From Owenweeksia sp. (GTDB taxonomy: Bacteria; Bacteroidota; Bacteroidia; Flavobacteriales; Schleiferiaceae): a stretch of DNA of 64,000 nt. The notes under the pieces are model-generated. The model saw only the letters and a list, made by a program, of their open reading frames with translations, was not told the DNA's origin and searched no databases. Position 1 is the stretch's first letter. Each line of letters begins with the position of its first letter. The stretch lies in NCBI GenBank assembly GCA_028285465.1, contig JANQPD010000065.1:1-64000 (forward strand). Reading direction: 5' to 3'. The position numbers and the translations under genes are program-made. Positions 26,772 to 34,852 of the stretch are shown here, in pieces.

Positions 26772-27690
26772 CTTTACCAGCGGGGATCCGGAAAAAAAGC
26801 AGGCTTTTGTACAAAAACTCGGAGCTGCCTATGAAGAAATAGGCTTTGTAGCGGTCAAAAATCACGGCTTGAGCGATGCTACTACCCGTACGCTTTATAA
26901 GGAGGTACAGCACTTCTTTGAACTGGAAGACCAGGTTAAAAAGCAGTATGAGATCGAAGGGCTGGCCGGGCAGCGGGGGTATACTTCTTTTGGTAAAGAA
27001 CACGCCAAGGGAAGGAACACCGGAGACCTGAAGGAATTCTGGCATTTCGGGCAGTATGTGGAAGACGATGATCCCATTAAAACGGAATACCCCGCTAACG
27101 TAGAGGTTAGGGAATTGCCGGCTTTTAACACGGTAGGCAAAGAAGCTTACCAGACCCTGGAAAAAGCCGGGCAAAATATGTTGCGCGCCATAGCGCTTTA
27201 CCTGGGCCTGGACGAATTCTATTTTGACGACAAGATCCATAACGGGAACAGCATACTACGCCCAATCCATTATCCCCCGATCACCGAGGAACCGAAAGAT
27301 GCCGTACGTGCTGCCGAGCACGAAGACATCAACCTGATCACCTTGCTTATGGGGGCCAGCGCTGAAGGCCTCCAGGTGTTGAACAAGAAAGGAAAATGGG
27401 TGGGTGTAACAGCGCTCCCCGAGCAGATCATTGTAAATGTAGGCGATATGCTGCAAAGGCTTACCAACAACAAACTGCGGAGCACCACCCATCGCGTGGT
27501 AAACCCTCCGCGGGAAAAGTGGCAAAAATCGCGCTTCAGCATTCCCTTCTTCCTGCATCCACGTTCCGAAATGCGCCTGGATTGCCTTGAAGTATGTATA
27601 GACGCAGCACACCCCAAAGCATATGAGGATATCTCCGCCGGGGAATACCTCAACCAACGGCTAACGGAAATAGGACTGCGAAAAAATTAA
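26737..27690 (+). CDS. 2-oxoglutarate/Fe(II)-dependent oxygenase (isopenicillin N synthase-like)
   Basis: The start ATG at 26737 is used because the earlier TTG at 26728 is not needed. The N-terminal half matches DIOX_N (IPWIDLADFTSG, LGAAYEEIGFVAVKNHG, HFFELEDQVKKQY). The iron site is visible: HEDINLITLL supplies His and Asp, and RSTTHRVVNPP supplies the second His with the 2-oxoglutarate arginine later in RFSIPFFLHP. It oxidises a small molecule; the substrate is unknown. It overlaps the lipid kinase gene, so translational coupling is likely. Confidence 0.92.
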   Translation: MDHNIPWIDLADFTSGDPEKKQAFVQKLGAAYEEIGFVAVKNHGLSDATTRTLYKEVQHFFELEDQVKKQYEIEGLAGQRGYTSFGKEHAKGRNTGDLKEFWHFGQYVEDDDPIKTEYPANVEVRELPAFNTVGKEAYQTLEKAGQNMLRAIALYLGLDEFYFDDKIHNGNSILRPIHYPPITEEPKDAVRAAEHEDINLITLLMGASAEGLQVLNKKGKWVGVTALPEQIIVNVGDMLQRLTNNKLRSTTHRVVNPPREKWQKSRFSIPFFLHPRSEMRLDCLEVCIDAAHPKAYEDISAGEYLNQRLTEIGLRKN

Positions 27691-27781
27691 ACCCTTAAGT
27701 GCCTCTTGCCTTGTATGGCTTTTGCCTTACAACAAAGATTTGAGTTTCTTTAGAAATCTGTTCACTTTAAATACCATCCCT

Positions 27782-28138
27782 ATGTCTAAACCCAAAAAAC
27801 TAAACGCACTGTCGGACCTTGGTGGTATGGTGTACAGCACCAATAAGGATGCGCAGTGGGAAAATAAGGACGAAAGCGAGGAAACTTTGGCTCCACAGGA
27901 GCAGTTGCTGGAAGCACATATTGAGAAAAAAGGCCGGGGAGGAAAAACGGCGGTATTGTTAAAGGGTTTCGTGGGGCCCGAAGAAGCGTTAAGAGACCTG
28001 GCAAAACAGCTTAAAAGCCATTGCGCTACAGGAGGCAGCGCTAAAGATGGAGAGATCATCATACAGGGGAATGTGCGCCAGAAAGTGATGGATTACCTCA
28101 ACAAAAAAGGCTATAGGGTAAAGCGCGTGGGGGGATAG
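27782..28138 (+). CDS. SUI1/eIF1-like translation factor
   Basis: The ATG at 27782 is chosen over a TTG at 27722. The 118 residues hold a variable Lys/Glu-rich N-terminus and the SUI1 domain: GRGGKTAVLLKGF, the long helix EEALRDLAKQLKSHCATGGS, and DGEIIIQGNVRQKVMDYLNKKGYRVKRVGG in consecutive strands. The protein (YciH-like) binds the small ribosomal subunit and may tune start codon choice. It is followed convergently by a GNAT gene, with no terminator seen in the 21 bases between. Confidence 0.95.
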   Translation: MSKPKKLNALSDLGGMVYSTNKDAQWENKDESEETLAPQEQLLEAHIEKKGRGGKTAVLLKGFVGPEEALRDLAKQLKSHCATGGSAKDGEIIIQGNVRQKVMDYLNKKGYRVKRVGG

Positions 28139-28159
28139 ACATTTCCTTTAAAGACAGTT

Positions 28160-28627
28160 TCACTGGCGTGCCCACCTGATCTGCACCGCTTCCAGTTTTT
28201 CGTTGCGGAACCGGTTTTCCAATTTTTCGAACCCACGCTTGAGGTAAAAGCCTAAAGGAGAGGCATAGGGTTGCCCGTTATGCAAAGTATAGCTTGCATC
28301 CTCTATCACCCACCCATTTAAACAGGGATAGCGCGTTTTCATAGCTTCGAGCAGCAGCTGCCCATACCCTTTTCCCTGGTAAGATGTGTCCACCACAATC
28401 GAAAACCAGCGGGCTCCATCCCGCATAAAGCCAAGTGACCAGGCTGCCGGTTGACTCCCTCCATGCAGGAGTATGAAGTGACAACATTCGGTGAGCCCTG
28501 ACAAAAAGCCCTCAATGCCCTCTTCTTTTGACAGAGCCAATGATTTCGGAAAATGGGCATTCCAGAGCCTGCTTACCCAGGCCTTCTCATCAGCATTTAA
28601 AATAGGTTTACTGAACAGCGTGTACAT
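28160..28627 (-). CDS. GNAT family acetyltransferase
   Basis: The 155-residue product contains WFSIVVDTSYQGKGYGQLLLEAM, the acetyl-CoA binding QGKGYG loop, and YASPLGFYLKRGFEKLENRF at the end. The substrate is unknown. It ends one base before... the neighbouring T9SS gene starts on the same strand: its start at 28627 lies next to the T9SS protein's stop at 28629, so the two genes form a short operon. Confidence 0.85.
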   Translation of the reverse strand: MYTLFSKPILNADEKAWVSRLWNAHFPKSLALSKEEGIEGFLSGLTECCHFILLHGGSQPAAWSLGFMRDGARWFSIVVDTSYQGKGYGQLLLEAMKTRYPCLNGWVIEDASYTLHNGQPYASPLGFYLKRGFEKLENRFRNEKLEAVQIRWARQ

Positions 28628-28628
28628 A

Positions 28629-29507
28629 TTACCGACCGCCCAACACCACTATTTTTTTGCTGCTTTCTTCCCCGTTACTGCGGAGAGTGGCTATTAAAAC
28701 CCCCTTTGGTAATGTAGTAAGATCAATGCGCTCATTGCGCTGGCTTACCGCATACCTTTCTACTTGTCTTCCGGAAAGATCGTAGATCAAAAGCTCGCCT
28801 TCCGGGGCATAGGTTTCCGGTAGGGTTACCACCAATTGACCGCCCAATTGTTGTAAGTTGATCCTGGGTACCAGATGCTCGGTTAAGCCTATAGGAGAAT
28901 TCTCTCCTGCGGTAAGCCCTGTGCTGTATTCCGGTTGATAGCCGTAATCCTTGATCGTTACGGAGGTCAGGTCGGGTGATACATCGAGACGCACCCAGCC
29001 AAAAAACACCCGGTTGGTATCGTTTAACCTGCCTGTAAAGCGCAGCCCTAAAAACCCATCGGTAATGCCGTTCGTTGTATCTACAAACTGGCTGTTGGGG
29101 TAGGTAGTTCCTTCTACTTCAAAAGCCATATACCCTACATTTTTAGCTGTATTAATGCCCCTGAACAACTCGTTAGGGCCAATGCTATCGCCTACATTCA
29201 GGTTCATGGGGTAATTGTAATTGCCCACGTTCAGGCCTTGTGCCTGGTTGGTACTATTGTCCCCTGCAGAAAGAATTACCCCGTTGATGCGGTACAAGCC
29301 ACTGTCTACCAGCTGTGTAATACGAAAATCCACACCAAAAACCGTATCGTTATCCAGGTTAAGGCCATAGCTAGCCCCATTGGTGCTCAAGGTGGTATCT
29401 GTAATATCTGTCCAAACCACCTGTGCACTGAGGGTTTGAGTGCCTAGTACTGCGGTAGCCAGACCGGTATATCTCAACGCAAGGTTTTCCAGGGTTTCTT
29501 TTTTCAT
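28629..29507 (-). CDS. T9SS-sorted extracellular protein
   Basis: The N-terminus (LALRYTGLATAVLGTQTLSA) is a signal region of a kind common in Bacteroidota surface proteins. The middle (about 25-200) is beta-rich with a choice-of-anchor-like pattern (GFLGLRFTGRLNDTNRVFFG, WVRLDVSPD). The C-terminal ~80 residues (LLIYDLSGRQVERYAV, LPKGVLIATLRSNGE) are a type A T9SS sorting domain. The mature protein should be released or anchored on the cell surface. It precedes the GNAT gene on the same strand. Confidence 0.85.
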   Translation of the reverse strand: MKKETLENLALRYTGLATAVLGTQTLSAQVVWTDITDTTLSTNGASYGLNLDNDTVFGVDFRITQLVDSGLYRINGVILSAGDNSTNQAQGLNVGNYNYPMNLNVGDSIGPNELFRGINTAKNVGYMAFEVEGTTYPNSQFVDTTNGITDGFLGLRFTGRLNDTNRVFFGWVRLDVSPDLTSVTIKDYGYQPEYSTGLTAGENSPIGLTEHLVPRINLQQLGGQLVVTLPETYAPEGELLIYDLSGRQVERYAVSQRNERIDLTTLPKGVLIATLRSNGEESSKKIVVLGGR

Positions 29508-29546
29508 AGGGTATAAATGTGCTGCAAAAATCTTAAAAACTTCTTA

Positions 29547-32030
29547 CTAGGCCAATTTATTGCGATACAGACCCGGCTTTATTGCAGCGGCTGCCTTTTT
29601 TTCATTTACGGGGATGGGCAAAAAGGCCTTTATATTGGCAGCTGCCTGAAGCGGGTTGGCCACACAATCCTGGTAAGACAGCTTCAAGACCTGCACATTA
29701 GGCTGGCTTTGTAGCCAACGATCCAGGCGCTTTTCCTCTTCTTCAAAATCTACCGCCAGCTTAAAGGGGAAGTTTTTGAGTATCTCCTCAGGTGTACGCC
29801 CCTTCATTTTTTCCTGTGAAAGCAACACTTCCATTAAAGGACGTTCCATTTTAAGGATGTAATACGTATAATCGGGCGGCAGGTAACGCAATAAAGGGCT
29901 TACCACTTTTATGGCTTTTCCCTCGGCTTCCTCTAACCAATCTGCCTGCTGGGGCAGTTTTTTTATGCGTGCAGCTTCAAAGTATCCCAAGGGGTTATGT
30001 GCATCGGCCGGGCGGGTATCATCTGTAAATACGCGCATTCCGCCTTCTGCCAGCATGTGCATAAGCATACTGGTACCGCTGCGGGGCAACCCGCTTACCA
30101 CAATGATAGCCTTTTCCTTTTCCACGGAAAACTCTTTTTCATCTTTCAAGGTTGCCAAAAGACGTTTTGCAGCCAGGTGTTTCGGTGCTTGCCTAAGGCA
30201 TATGCCCAGGGCTTCTTTTGCTTCTTTTCCACGACCCAGCTCTACCCAGAGTTTCGCCAAAACAAAATGTGCGGTGGGCTGAAAAAACTGCAACTGGATG
30301 CTTTCCAGTAAATCTTCAACTGCTGCTTCTGCCCTACCGAGGGCCTCGTTAGATTGCCCCCTAAGGGTAAGGGCCGCGGGCACATCCGGGTCAAGTGAAA
30401 GGGCCTTTCCGGCATAGGCTGAAGCCTTTTCAAATTTTTGCGATAAAAACAAGGCCTGCGCAATTTGTAAATACAGCTGTACGGATTCTCCCCCTGCCTC
30501 TTCCAATTGCAAAAAGCATGACAATGCCTCCGGAAAACGATTTTCGCGCAGCTGTCGTAATCCGGTGAAATAAAGTACGTCCGGGTGGGCATTTCCAAGT
30601 TGTTCTTCCAGCGCAGCCAAAGTTTTGTCGAACAAGTCGGTAGACACTCTTTTATGCGCGATATGCAACAATACCTTTGCCGTACGCACATCTCCCGCCT
30701 TTTCGTAAAGTTGCCTGGCTTCACGCTCTGCCTGTTCCCATTTATGGCCATCTACCAGGCTTTGGATCAGGTTGTGTTTTAACTCATGGGCAACATAAGC
30801 CTGCTTTTCTTTTTCCGGCAGTTCTACATAGCCTATTTCTGCCAGTTGTCCCAAAACTTCCTGCTCTGCCTGCCCATCTTTTTCGCCTTCCATTAAAGTG
30901 TGCGTAGCAGCGGTATGCTCCCAGCTTTCAATGCTGCTCAGCGGTTCGGGCTGCTTAAATACATCCTGCAGCACCCGGCCTTCCATATCCTCTCCAACCG
31001 GCAAATGGTGCAACTGCAACAAAGTTGGGCTGATGTCAAGCAATGAAGCCCCGTATACCTGCTCTCCTTGTTTAAAAGCCGGGCCATAAGCCAGGAATAC
31101 GCCAAACCGGCGGTGTTCCAGGGCAGGGGCGGCCGGCACATCAGGCAAGCGGGCAGTACGTTGCTGTCCGGAATGAAAGCCATGATCGGAAAGCAATACC
31201 ACGTTTGTATCGGGTCCGGCCAACCCGAGTAACCTCTCCAGCATCATATCGTGAAAGCGGTAGGCAGCCGTCATAATGTTCTGGTAGCGCTTAAACGCTT
31301 CTGTGGATATTCCCTTGAGTTGAGGAGGGTGGTACTTCATAGCCAAATGCCCGAAGTGGTCAATGGCCTCCTGGTACACGGCCATAAAATCCCACTCGCT
31401 ATGCGCTTCTATTTCAGTGGCGGCATTATGGATGGAACAGGCATGTGCCAGGATCCGCATCAAAGGCTTAAGTACTTTGTCTTTTTCCGGATCCAACTGA
31501 TGGGCTTCTTCAATAAAGGGCAGCACGTGTGCCAAAGTCAACTCTGCGGGGTGCAGGCGCAATTCAGCCAGCCTTTCCTCCCATTCGGGCGGCCATACCG
31601 TACTGTTCTTTAACGGCCAGGGCTGGCCCTGTAGTGGTGCCCCCTGGTGGAAGCGGTTGCTTACGTAAATGCCATTGACCGCTTCGGCAGGATGCGAGGG
31701 CCACCAGTTTACCACATTGGTTTTCAACCCGGCTTCATTCAATATATTCCAAATAGCCTTGCTTTTGCGTTGACTCACCCGAACCGCTTCTATCCTGGCC
31801 GTAACCGGGTCTACCTGTACAAAACCGTGGATGCCGTGGTCATACGCGCGTTTCCCGGTAGCAATAGATGTCCACAGGACCGGGCTCAGAGGAGGTTGGA
31901 GCGTAGCCAGGTTTCCGTATACGCCCTCTGCTTTCAGTTTCGCCAGGGTCGGCAGATAGCCTTTTTCGATCAAGGGGTTGATCATCTGCCAATCGGCCGC
32001 ATCCCATCCTATAAGCAGGGTTTTAGCCAT
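29547..32030 (-). CDS. Phosphodiesterase/alkaline phosphatase - TPR - sulfotransferase fusion
   Basis: Three parts are visible. Residues about 1-370 form a type I phosphodiesterase/nucleotide pyrophosphatase-like domain (LLIGWDAADWQMINPLIEKG, PPLSPVLWTSIATGK with the nucleophile threonine/serine region, VVLLSDHGFHSG). About 430-610 are TPRs (AAVEDLLESIQLQFFQPTAH and repeats). From about 615 a sulfotransferase-like P-loop follows (VVSGLPRSGTSMLMHMLAEGG). It probably cleaves or transfers phosphate or sulfate groups on surface glycans, though the cellular site is unsure: no signal peptide is seen. The start overlaps a small upstream gene by 8 bases. Confidence 0.88.
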   Translation of the reverse strand: MAKTLLIGWDAADWQMINPLIEKGYLPTLAKLKAEGVYGNLATLQPPLSPVLWTSIATGKRAYDHGIHGFVQVDPVTARIEAVRVSQRKSKAIWNILNEAGLKTNVVNWWPSHPAEAVNGIYVSNRFHQGAPLQGQPWPLKNSTVWPPEWEERLAELRLHPAELTLAHVLPFIEEAHQLDPEKDKVLKPLMRILAHACSIHNAATEIEAHSEWDFMAVYQEAIDHFGHLAMKYHPPQLKGISTEAFKRYQNIMTAAYRFHDMMLERLLGLAGPDTNVVLLSDHGFHSGQQRTARLPDVPAAPALEHRRFGVFLAYGPAFKQGEQVYGASLLDISPTLLQLHHLPVGEDMEGRVLQDVFKQPEPLSSIESWEHTAATHTLMEGEKDGQAEQEVLGQLAEIGYVELPEKEKQAYVAHELKHNLIQSLVDGHKWEQAEREARQLYEKAGDVRTAKVLLHIAHKRVSTDLFDKTLAALEEQLGNAHPDVLYFTGLRQLRENRFPEALSCFLQLEEAGGESVQLYLQIAQALFLSQKFEKASAYAGKALSLDPDVPAALTLRGQSNEALGRAEAAVEDLLESIQLQFFQPTAHFVLAKLWVELGRGKEAKEALGICLRQAPKHLAAKRLLATLKDEKEFSVEKEKAIIVVSGLPRSGTSMLMHMLAEGGMRVFTDDTRPADAHNPLGYFEAARIKKLPQQADWLEEAEGKAIKVVSPLLRYLPPDYTYYILKMERPLMEVLLSQEKMKGRTPEEILKNFPFKLAVDFEEEEKRLDRWLQSQPNVQVLKLSYQDCVANPLQAAANIKAFLPIPVNEKKAAAAIKPGLYRNKLA

Positions 32031-32166
32031 GGTTCTCCCGGGGTTTTGTTTTTATTTCTTCCGCTTCCGCCTTTCTCTTGCGCCAGGCGCGCAAGCCGTC
32101 TGCACCAAGTGCCAGAAGCCCTAAAGAACCTTCGAGGGGAACCGCATATGCCTTTTCATTTTTCAT
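32023..32166 (-). CDS. Small conserved protein upstream of the phosphodiesterase gene
   Basis: The 47-residue ORF starts at an ATG at 32166 and contains AVPLEGSLGLLALGADGLRAW, a phrase I recognise from small Bacteroidota proteins sitting next to similar phosphodiesterase genes. It ends in a charged tail (KRKAEAEEIKTKPRE). It overlaps the following gene by 8 bases (ATGGCTAA), which strongly suggests a coupled operon. Its function is not known; it may help the larger protein fold or anchor. Confidence 0.65.
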   Translation of the reverse strand: MKNEKAYAVPLEGSLGLLALGADGLRAWRKRKAEAEEIKTKPRENHG

Positions 32167-32229
32167 TCTTGCAAAGGTAAAGCGTGCTGGTAGTAGATTA
32201 AATTCTAATTTTGGAGCCAACGAATAACG

Positions 32230-33474
32230 ATGACAAAGCGCCATTTAAGAGAAACGTTAAAGACAGCCTTTGGCAGCATCAAAGGACAAATGCTGCGTAC
32301 GGTAATCACCGCATTGATCATTGCGTTCGGCATCATGGCACTCGTTGGGATCCTCACCGCAATAAATGGTATTGAAAGCAGTTTGCGCGGCCAGTTTGCC
32401 TTGCTGGGGGCCAATACCTTTACAATCCGCAATACAGGGCCGAATATCCAGATCGGTCGTGGGGGAAAAAAACCCAAGGTGCACCCCAAAATACCCTTTC
32501 ACCAGGCACAGGCTTTTAAAGAGCGCTTTAGCGGCAATACAGCTGTAGTGAGCGTAAGCTATATAGCCAGCGGCATTGCCCAGGTAAAATACCGGAACCG
32601 TAAAACCGACCCGAACATACAGGTATGGGCGGCAGACGAGCATTTTTTACAAACCAGTGGGTATGCACTGGAAAAAGGGCGCAATTTTAGTATAGCGGAA
32701 GTAAAAGATGCGGCCCCGGTAGCTATAATAGGACAGACGGTAAAAGATAAGCTCTTTCCTAAGGAAGATCCTATTGGCAAGCTTATACAGATACGAAATG
32801 CACGCTACCGCATAGTGGGCCTCACTGCAGAAAAAGGCAACAGCTTCGGCAGCGGGGGGGATAAATCCGTATTCATCCCCATACAAAAGGCGCGCAGCAG
32901 TTTTGGGAACAACTCGGGCACTTTTGCCCTGAATGTTATGGCGCTTAACGGAGCGGTAATAGATGATGTAGTGGGAGAAGCCACCATGGCCATGCGCGCA
33001 GTAAGAAAATTAAAGCCCAGGCAGGAAAGCAATTTCGACATTACCAAAAGCGATAATCTTTCCCAGTCGCTTATTGAAAACCTATATTACTTAAGAATTA
33101 CAGCGGTGATCATCGGAGCGATAACCCTCTTTGGAGCAGCTGTAGCACTTATGAACATTATGCTGGTTTCGGTAACCGAGCGCACCCGGGAGATCGGCAT
33201 CCGCAAAAGCGTAGGGGCCAAAGCAGGTACAATCATGATCCAGTTTCTTCTGGAAGCAGTATTAATCTGTATTTTCGGAGGGGTTGCTGGAATCATATTT
33301 GGTATAAGCATTGGGAATTTTGTGGCGTTATTTTTTGGCAGTGGGTTCGTCATTCAGTGGCCTATTATGGCTATGGCAGTCGGTCTTTGCCTTCTGGTAG
33401 GTGTAGTTTCCGGCTTCTACCCTTCTTTTAAAGCGGCTCGTTTGGATCCTATCGAATCACTCCGGTACGAGTAA
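32230..33474 (+). CDS. MacB/FtsX-type ABC transporter permease
   Basis: The 414 residues start with a membrane helix ([20 protein letters not shown]) and a large MacB-like periplasmic domain (about 45-245), then three membrane helices at the end ([19 protein letters not shown], then a pair). [20 protein letters not shown] is the FtsX family signature before the last helices. It should work with an ATPase and an outer membrane channel in efflux, mechanotransmission or lipoprotein sorting; neither partner is next to it. Divergent from the phosphodiesterase operon. Confidence 0.88.
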   Translation: MTKRHLRETLKTAFGSIKGQMLRTVITALIIAFGIMALVGILTAINGIESSLRGQFALLGANTFTIRNTGPNIQIGRGGKKPKVHPKIPFHQAQAFKERFSGNTAVVSVSYIASGIAQVKYRNRKTDPNIQVWAADEHFLQTSGYALEKGRNFSIAEVKDAAPVAIIGQTVKDKLFPKEDPIGKLIQIRNARYRIVGLTAEKGNSFGSGGDKSVFIPIQKARSSFGNNSGTFALNVMALNGAVIDDVVGEATMAMRAVRKLKPRQESNFDITKSDNLSQSLIENLYYLRITAVIIGAITLFGAAVALMNIMLVSVTERTREIGIRKSVGAKAGTIMIQFLLEAVLICIFGGVAGIIFGISIGNFVALFFGSGFVIQWPIMAMAVGLCLLVGVVSGFYPSFKAARLDPIESLRYE

Positions 33475-33496
33475 ACCCTTTTAGTTGCGGCCTTTC

Positions 33497-33973
33497 TTAA
33501 GCGATCTGCTGAAGACTAGTTCCCAATGCTCTTTTCAGGTTTTCTTTAAGCTGGATAAGCTGTTGTGCCAATTGGGTATGGGTGAGCAACATCTCCCTGT
33601 CCAACACGAGAAAGTGTTCAAAGCACCGCTGGTCTATAAAGATGGTGGCGGTTGGCTCCAGGCTTACCCAGTGTGTACTGATAAAGCGTTGCTGCAGGAA
33701 CTCTTCGAGCCCTACCATATAGCCTTTTTCAAACTGAAGACTCAGGGAAGTGCCAAACCGTTGTTCTACTGCTCCCGAGAGCACCCAGTAAAAACCCTTG
33801 GCTGCATCACCGGCCCTGAAAAGGGTTTCCCCGGCATGGTCAAACACAATATAACTGCTTTGCAAGGCTATGTCTTCCAGCAAAGCGGAATCCGCCTCCT
33901 TGGGAAGTAATTCTTTCAATAGGGATATGATCTCCGGGACACTCACAGCATTTGGCTCAAATGAAGTAGCCAA
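33497..33973 (-). CDS. Cyclic nucleotide-binding-domain protein without DNA-binding domain
   Basis: The 158 residues cover the beta-barrel of a Crp/FNR sensor (SYIVFDHAGETLFRAGDAAKGFYWVLSGAVEQRFG, given here as adjacent pieces, then GYMVGLEEFLQQ) and a long C-helix (TQLAQQLIQLKENLKRAL), but no helix-turn-helix. Full-length family members have about 220 residues, so this is a sensor-only form. It is downstream of the FNR-like gene on the same strand, 41 bases after it, with an FNR-type palindrome in between. It could modulate the regulator by forming mixed dimers; this is speculation. Confidence 0.75.
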   Translation of the reverse strand: MATSFEPNAVSVPEIISLLKELLPKEADSALLEDIALQSSYIVFDHAGETLFRAGDAAKGFYWVLSGAVEQRFGTSLSLQFEKGYMVGLEEFLQQRFISTHWVSLEPTATIFIDQRCFEHFLVLDREMLLTHTQLAQQLIQLKENLKRALGTSLQQIA

Positions 33974-34000
33974 AGTACTGGGACACTCAGCTTTTGAAAA

Positions 34001-34012
34001 TGATATTTGTCA
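34001..34012 (-). promoter_or_regulatory. FNR-like palindrome upstream of the sensor-only gene
   Basis: TGAT-ATTT-GTCA differs from the other sites in this window by carrying one T-type and one C-type half. The TANNTTTG-like element (GTACTTTG, minus strand, 33971-33978) is one base off the usual 33-base spacing and overlaps the start codon, so the site is less certain than the others. Confidence 0.4.
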
Positions 34013-34014
34013 GG

Positions 34015-34734
34015 TCAGTCAAAAACGGCTGCCACTTCTCGCAGGGCTTCCGGATCTTCGAGTTTTATCCTACGTCCTTTGGTGCTGATGTACCGGTCTT
34101 CTTTCATTTCCGAAAGCAGCCGAATGGCCGATTCCGTAGCGGTACCCACCATGTTGGCCAACTCCTCACGGGTCAGCTTTACGTCCAAGTACCCTTCTTC
34201 ATCCTTTCCAAAAGTGGTTTGTAGGAGCAGCAGTATCTCGGCCAGGCGCTCCCTAACCGTTTTTTGCGCAAGACTGGCAATCATTTTCCCGGCTTCACCC
34301 AACTCCCTGCACGACAGTTTCAGGATGTTCAAAGAAAATTTTGGGTTTTGTTCAATTACTTCAAAAAAGGATGACTTTGGGATATAACAGGCATAGGTAT
34401 CTTCGAGGGCAGTGATAGAAGCACTGATCGGCTGATCACTGAGTATGCTCCGGTAGCCGATCAGGTCTCCGTTGGTGGCAAAACGCAGGATCTGCTCCTT
34501 TCCCTCTGTGCCAATTTTATAGAGTTTTAACTTGCCCTTATGGATGCAGTATATGCCCTGGGGGCGTGCACCTTCATGCATTACTACCTGGCCCTTGCGA
34601 AAAGACACACAGGTTTTTAGCTTACTCACCACATCTAACTCTTCGGTTCCCAGGTTATGAAAGGCACTGTTTGCCTTGTTTTGGCAAAACTGGCAATGGA
34701 TGGGAGCTTCAAGTTCTTCTTTCAGACTCTTCAT
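34015..34734 (-). CDS. FNR-type Crp/FNR transcriptional regulator
   Basis: The 239-residue protein has IHCQFC near residue 12 (as in E. coli FNR IHCQDC), a cyclic-nucleotide-like sensor barrel (VVMHEGARPQGIYCIHKGKLK) and the HTH LTREELANMVGTATESAIRLL. Three of the four [4Fe-4S] cysteines of E. coli FNR are in place (C14, C17, and C116 in TYACYIP); the third of the N-terminal set is missing, though C42 or C63 might substitute. The recognition helix keeps E and R but has I for the FNR serine. It is the likely controller of the TGAY-N4-RTCA sites before the cbb3 genes. Confidence 0.88.
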   Translation of the reverse strand: MKSLKEELEAPIHCQFCQNKANSAFHNLGTEELDVVSKLKTCVSFRKGQVVMHEGARPQGIYCIHKGKLKLYKIGTEGKEQILRFATNGDLIGYRSILSDQPISASITALEDTYACYIPKSSFFEVIEQNPKFSLNILKLSCRELGEAGKMIASLAQKTVRERLAEILLLLQTTFGKDEEGYLDVKLTREELANMVGTATESAIRLLSEMKEDRYISTKGRRIKLEDPEALREVAAVFD

Positions 34735-34786
34735 AATGCATCAAAAATAGGGCTTACAAAGCGTATTTAACAAATGTGTATGAATG

Positions 34787-34818
34787 AAAAGAGGTGCTGC
34801 CTGCGCAGCACCCTCTTT
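34787..34818 (-). terminator. Terminator of the isocitrate dehydrogenase gene
   Basis: A hairpin GTGCTGC-CTGC-GCAGCAC, extended by AAAGAG/CTCTTT with one bulged base, lies between the stop of icd (34853) and the start of the FNR gene (34734). On the minus strand it ends in CTCTTTTC. Confidence 0.75.
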
Positions 34819-34852
34819 CCTACATGAAAACACTAATCGAAAACTTATTTTG

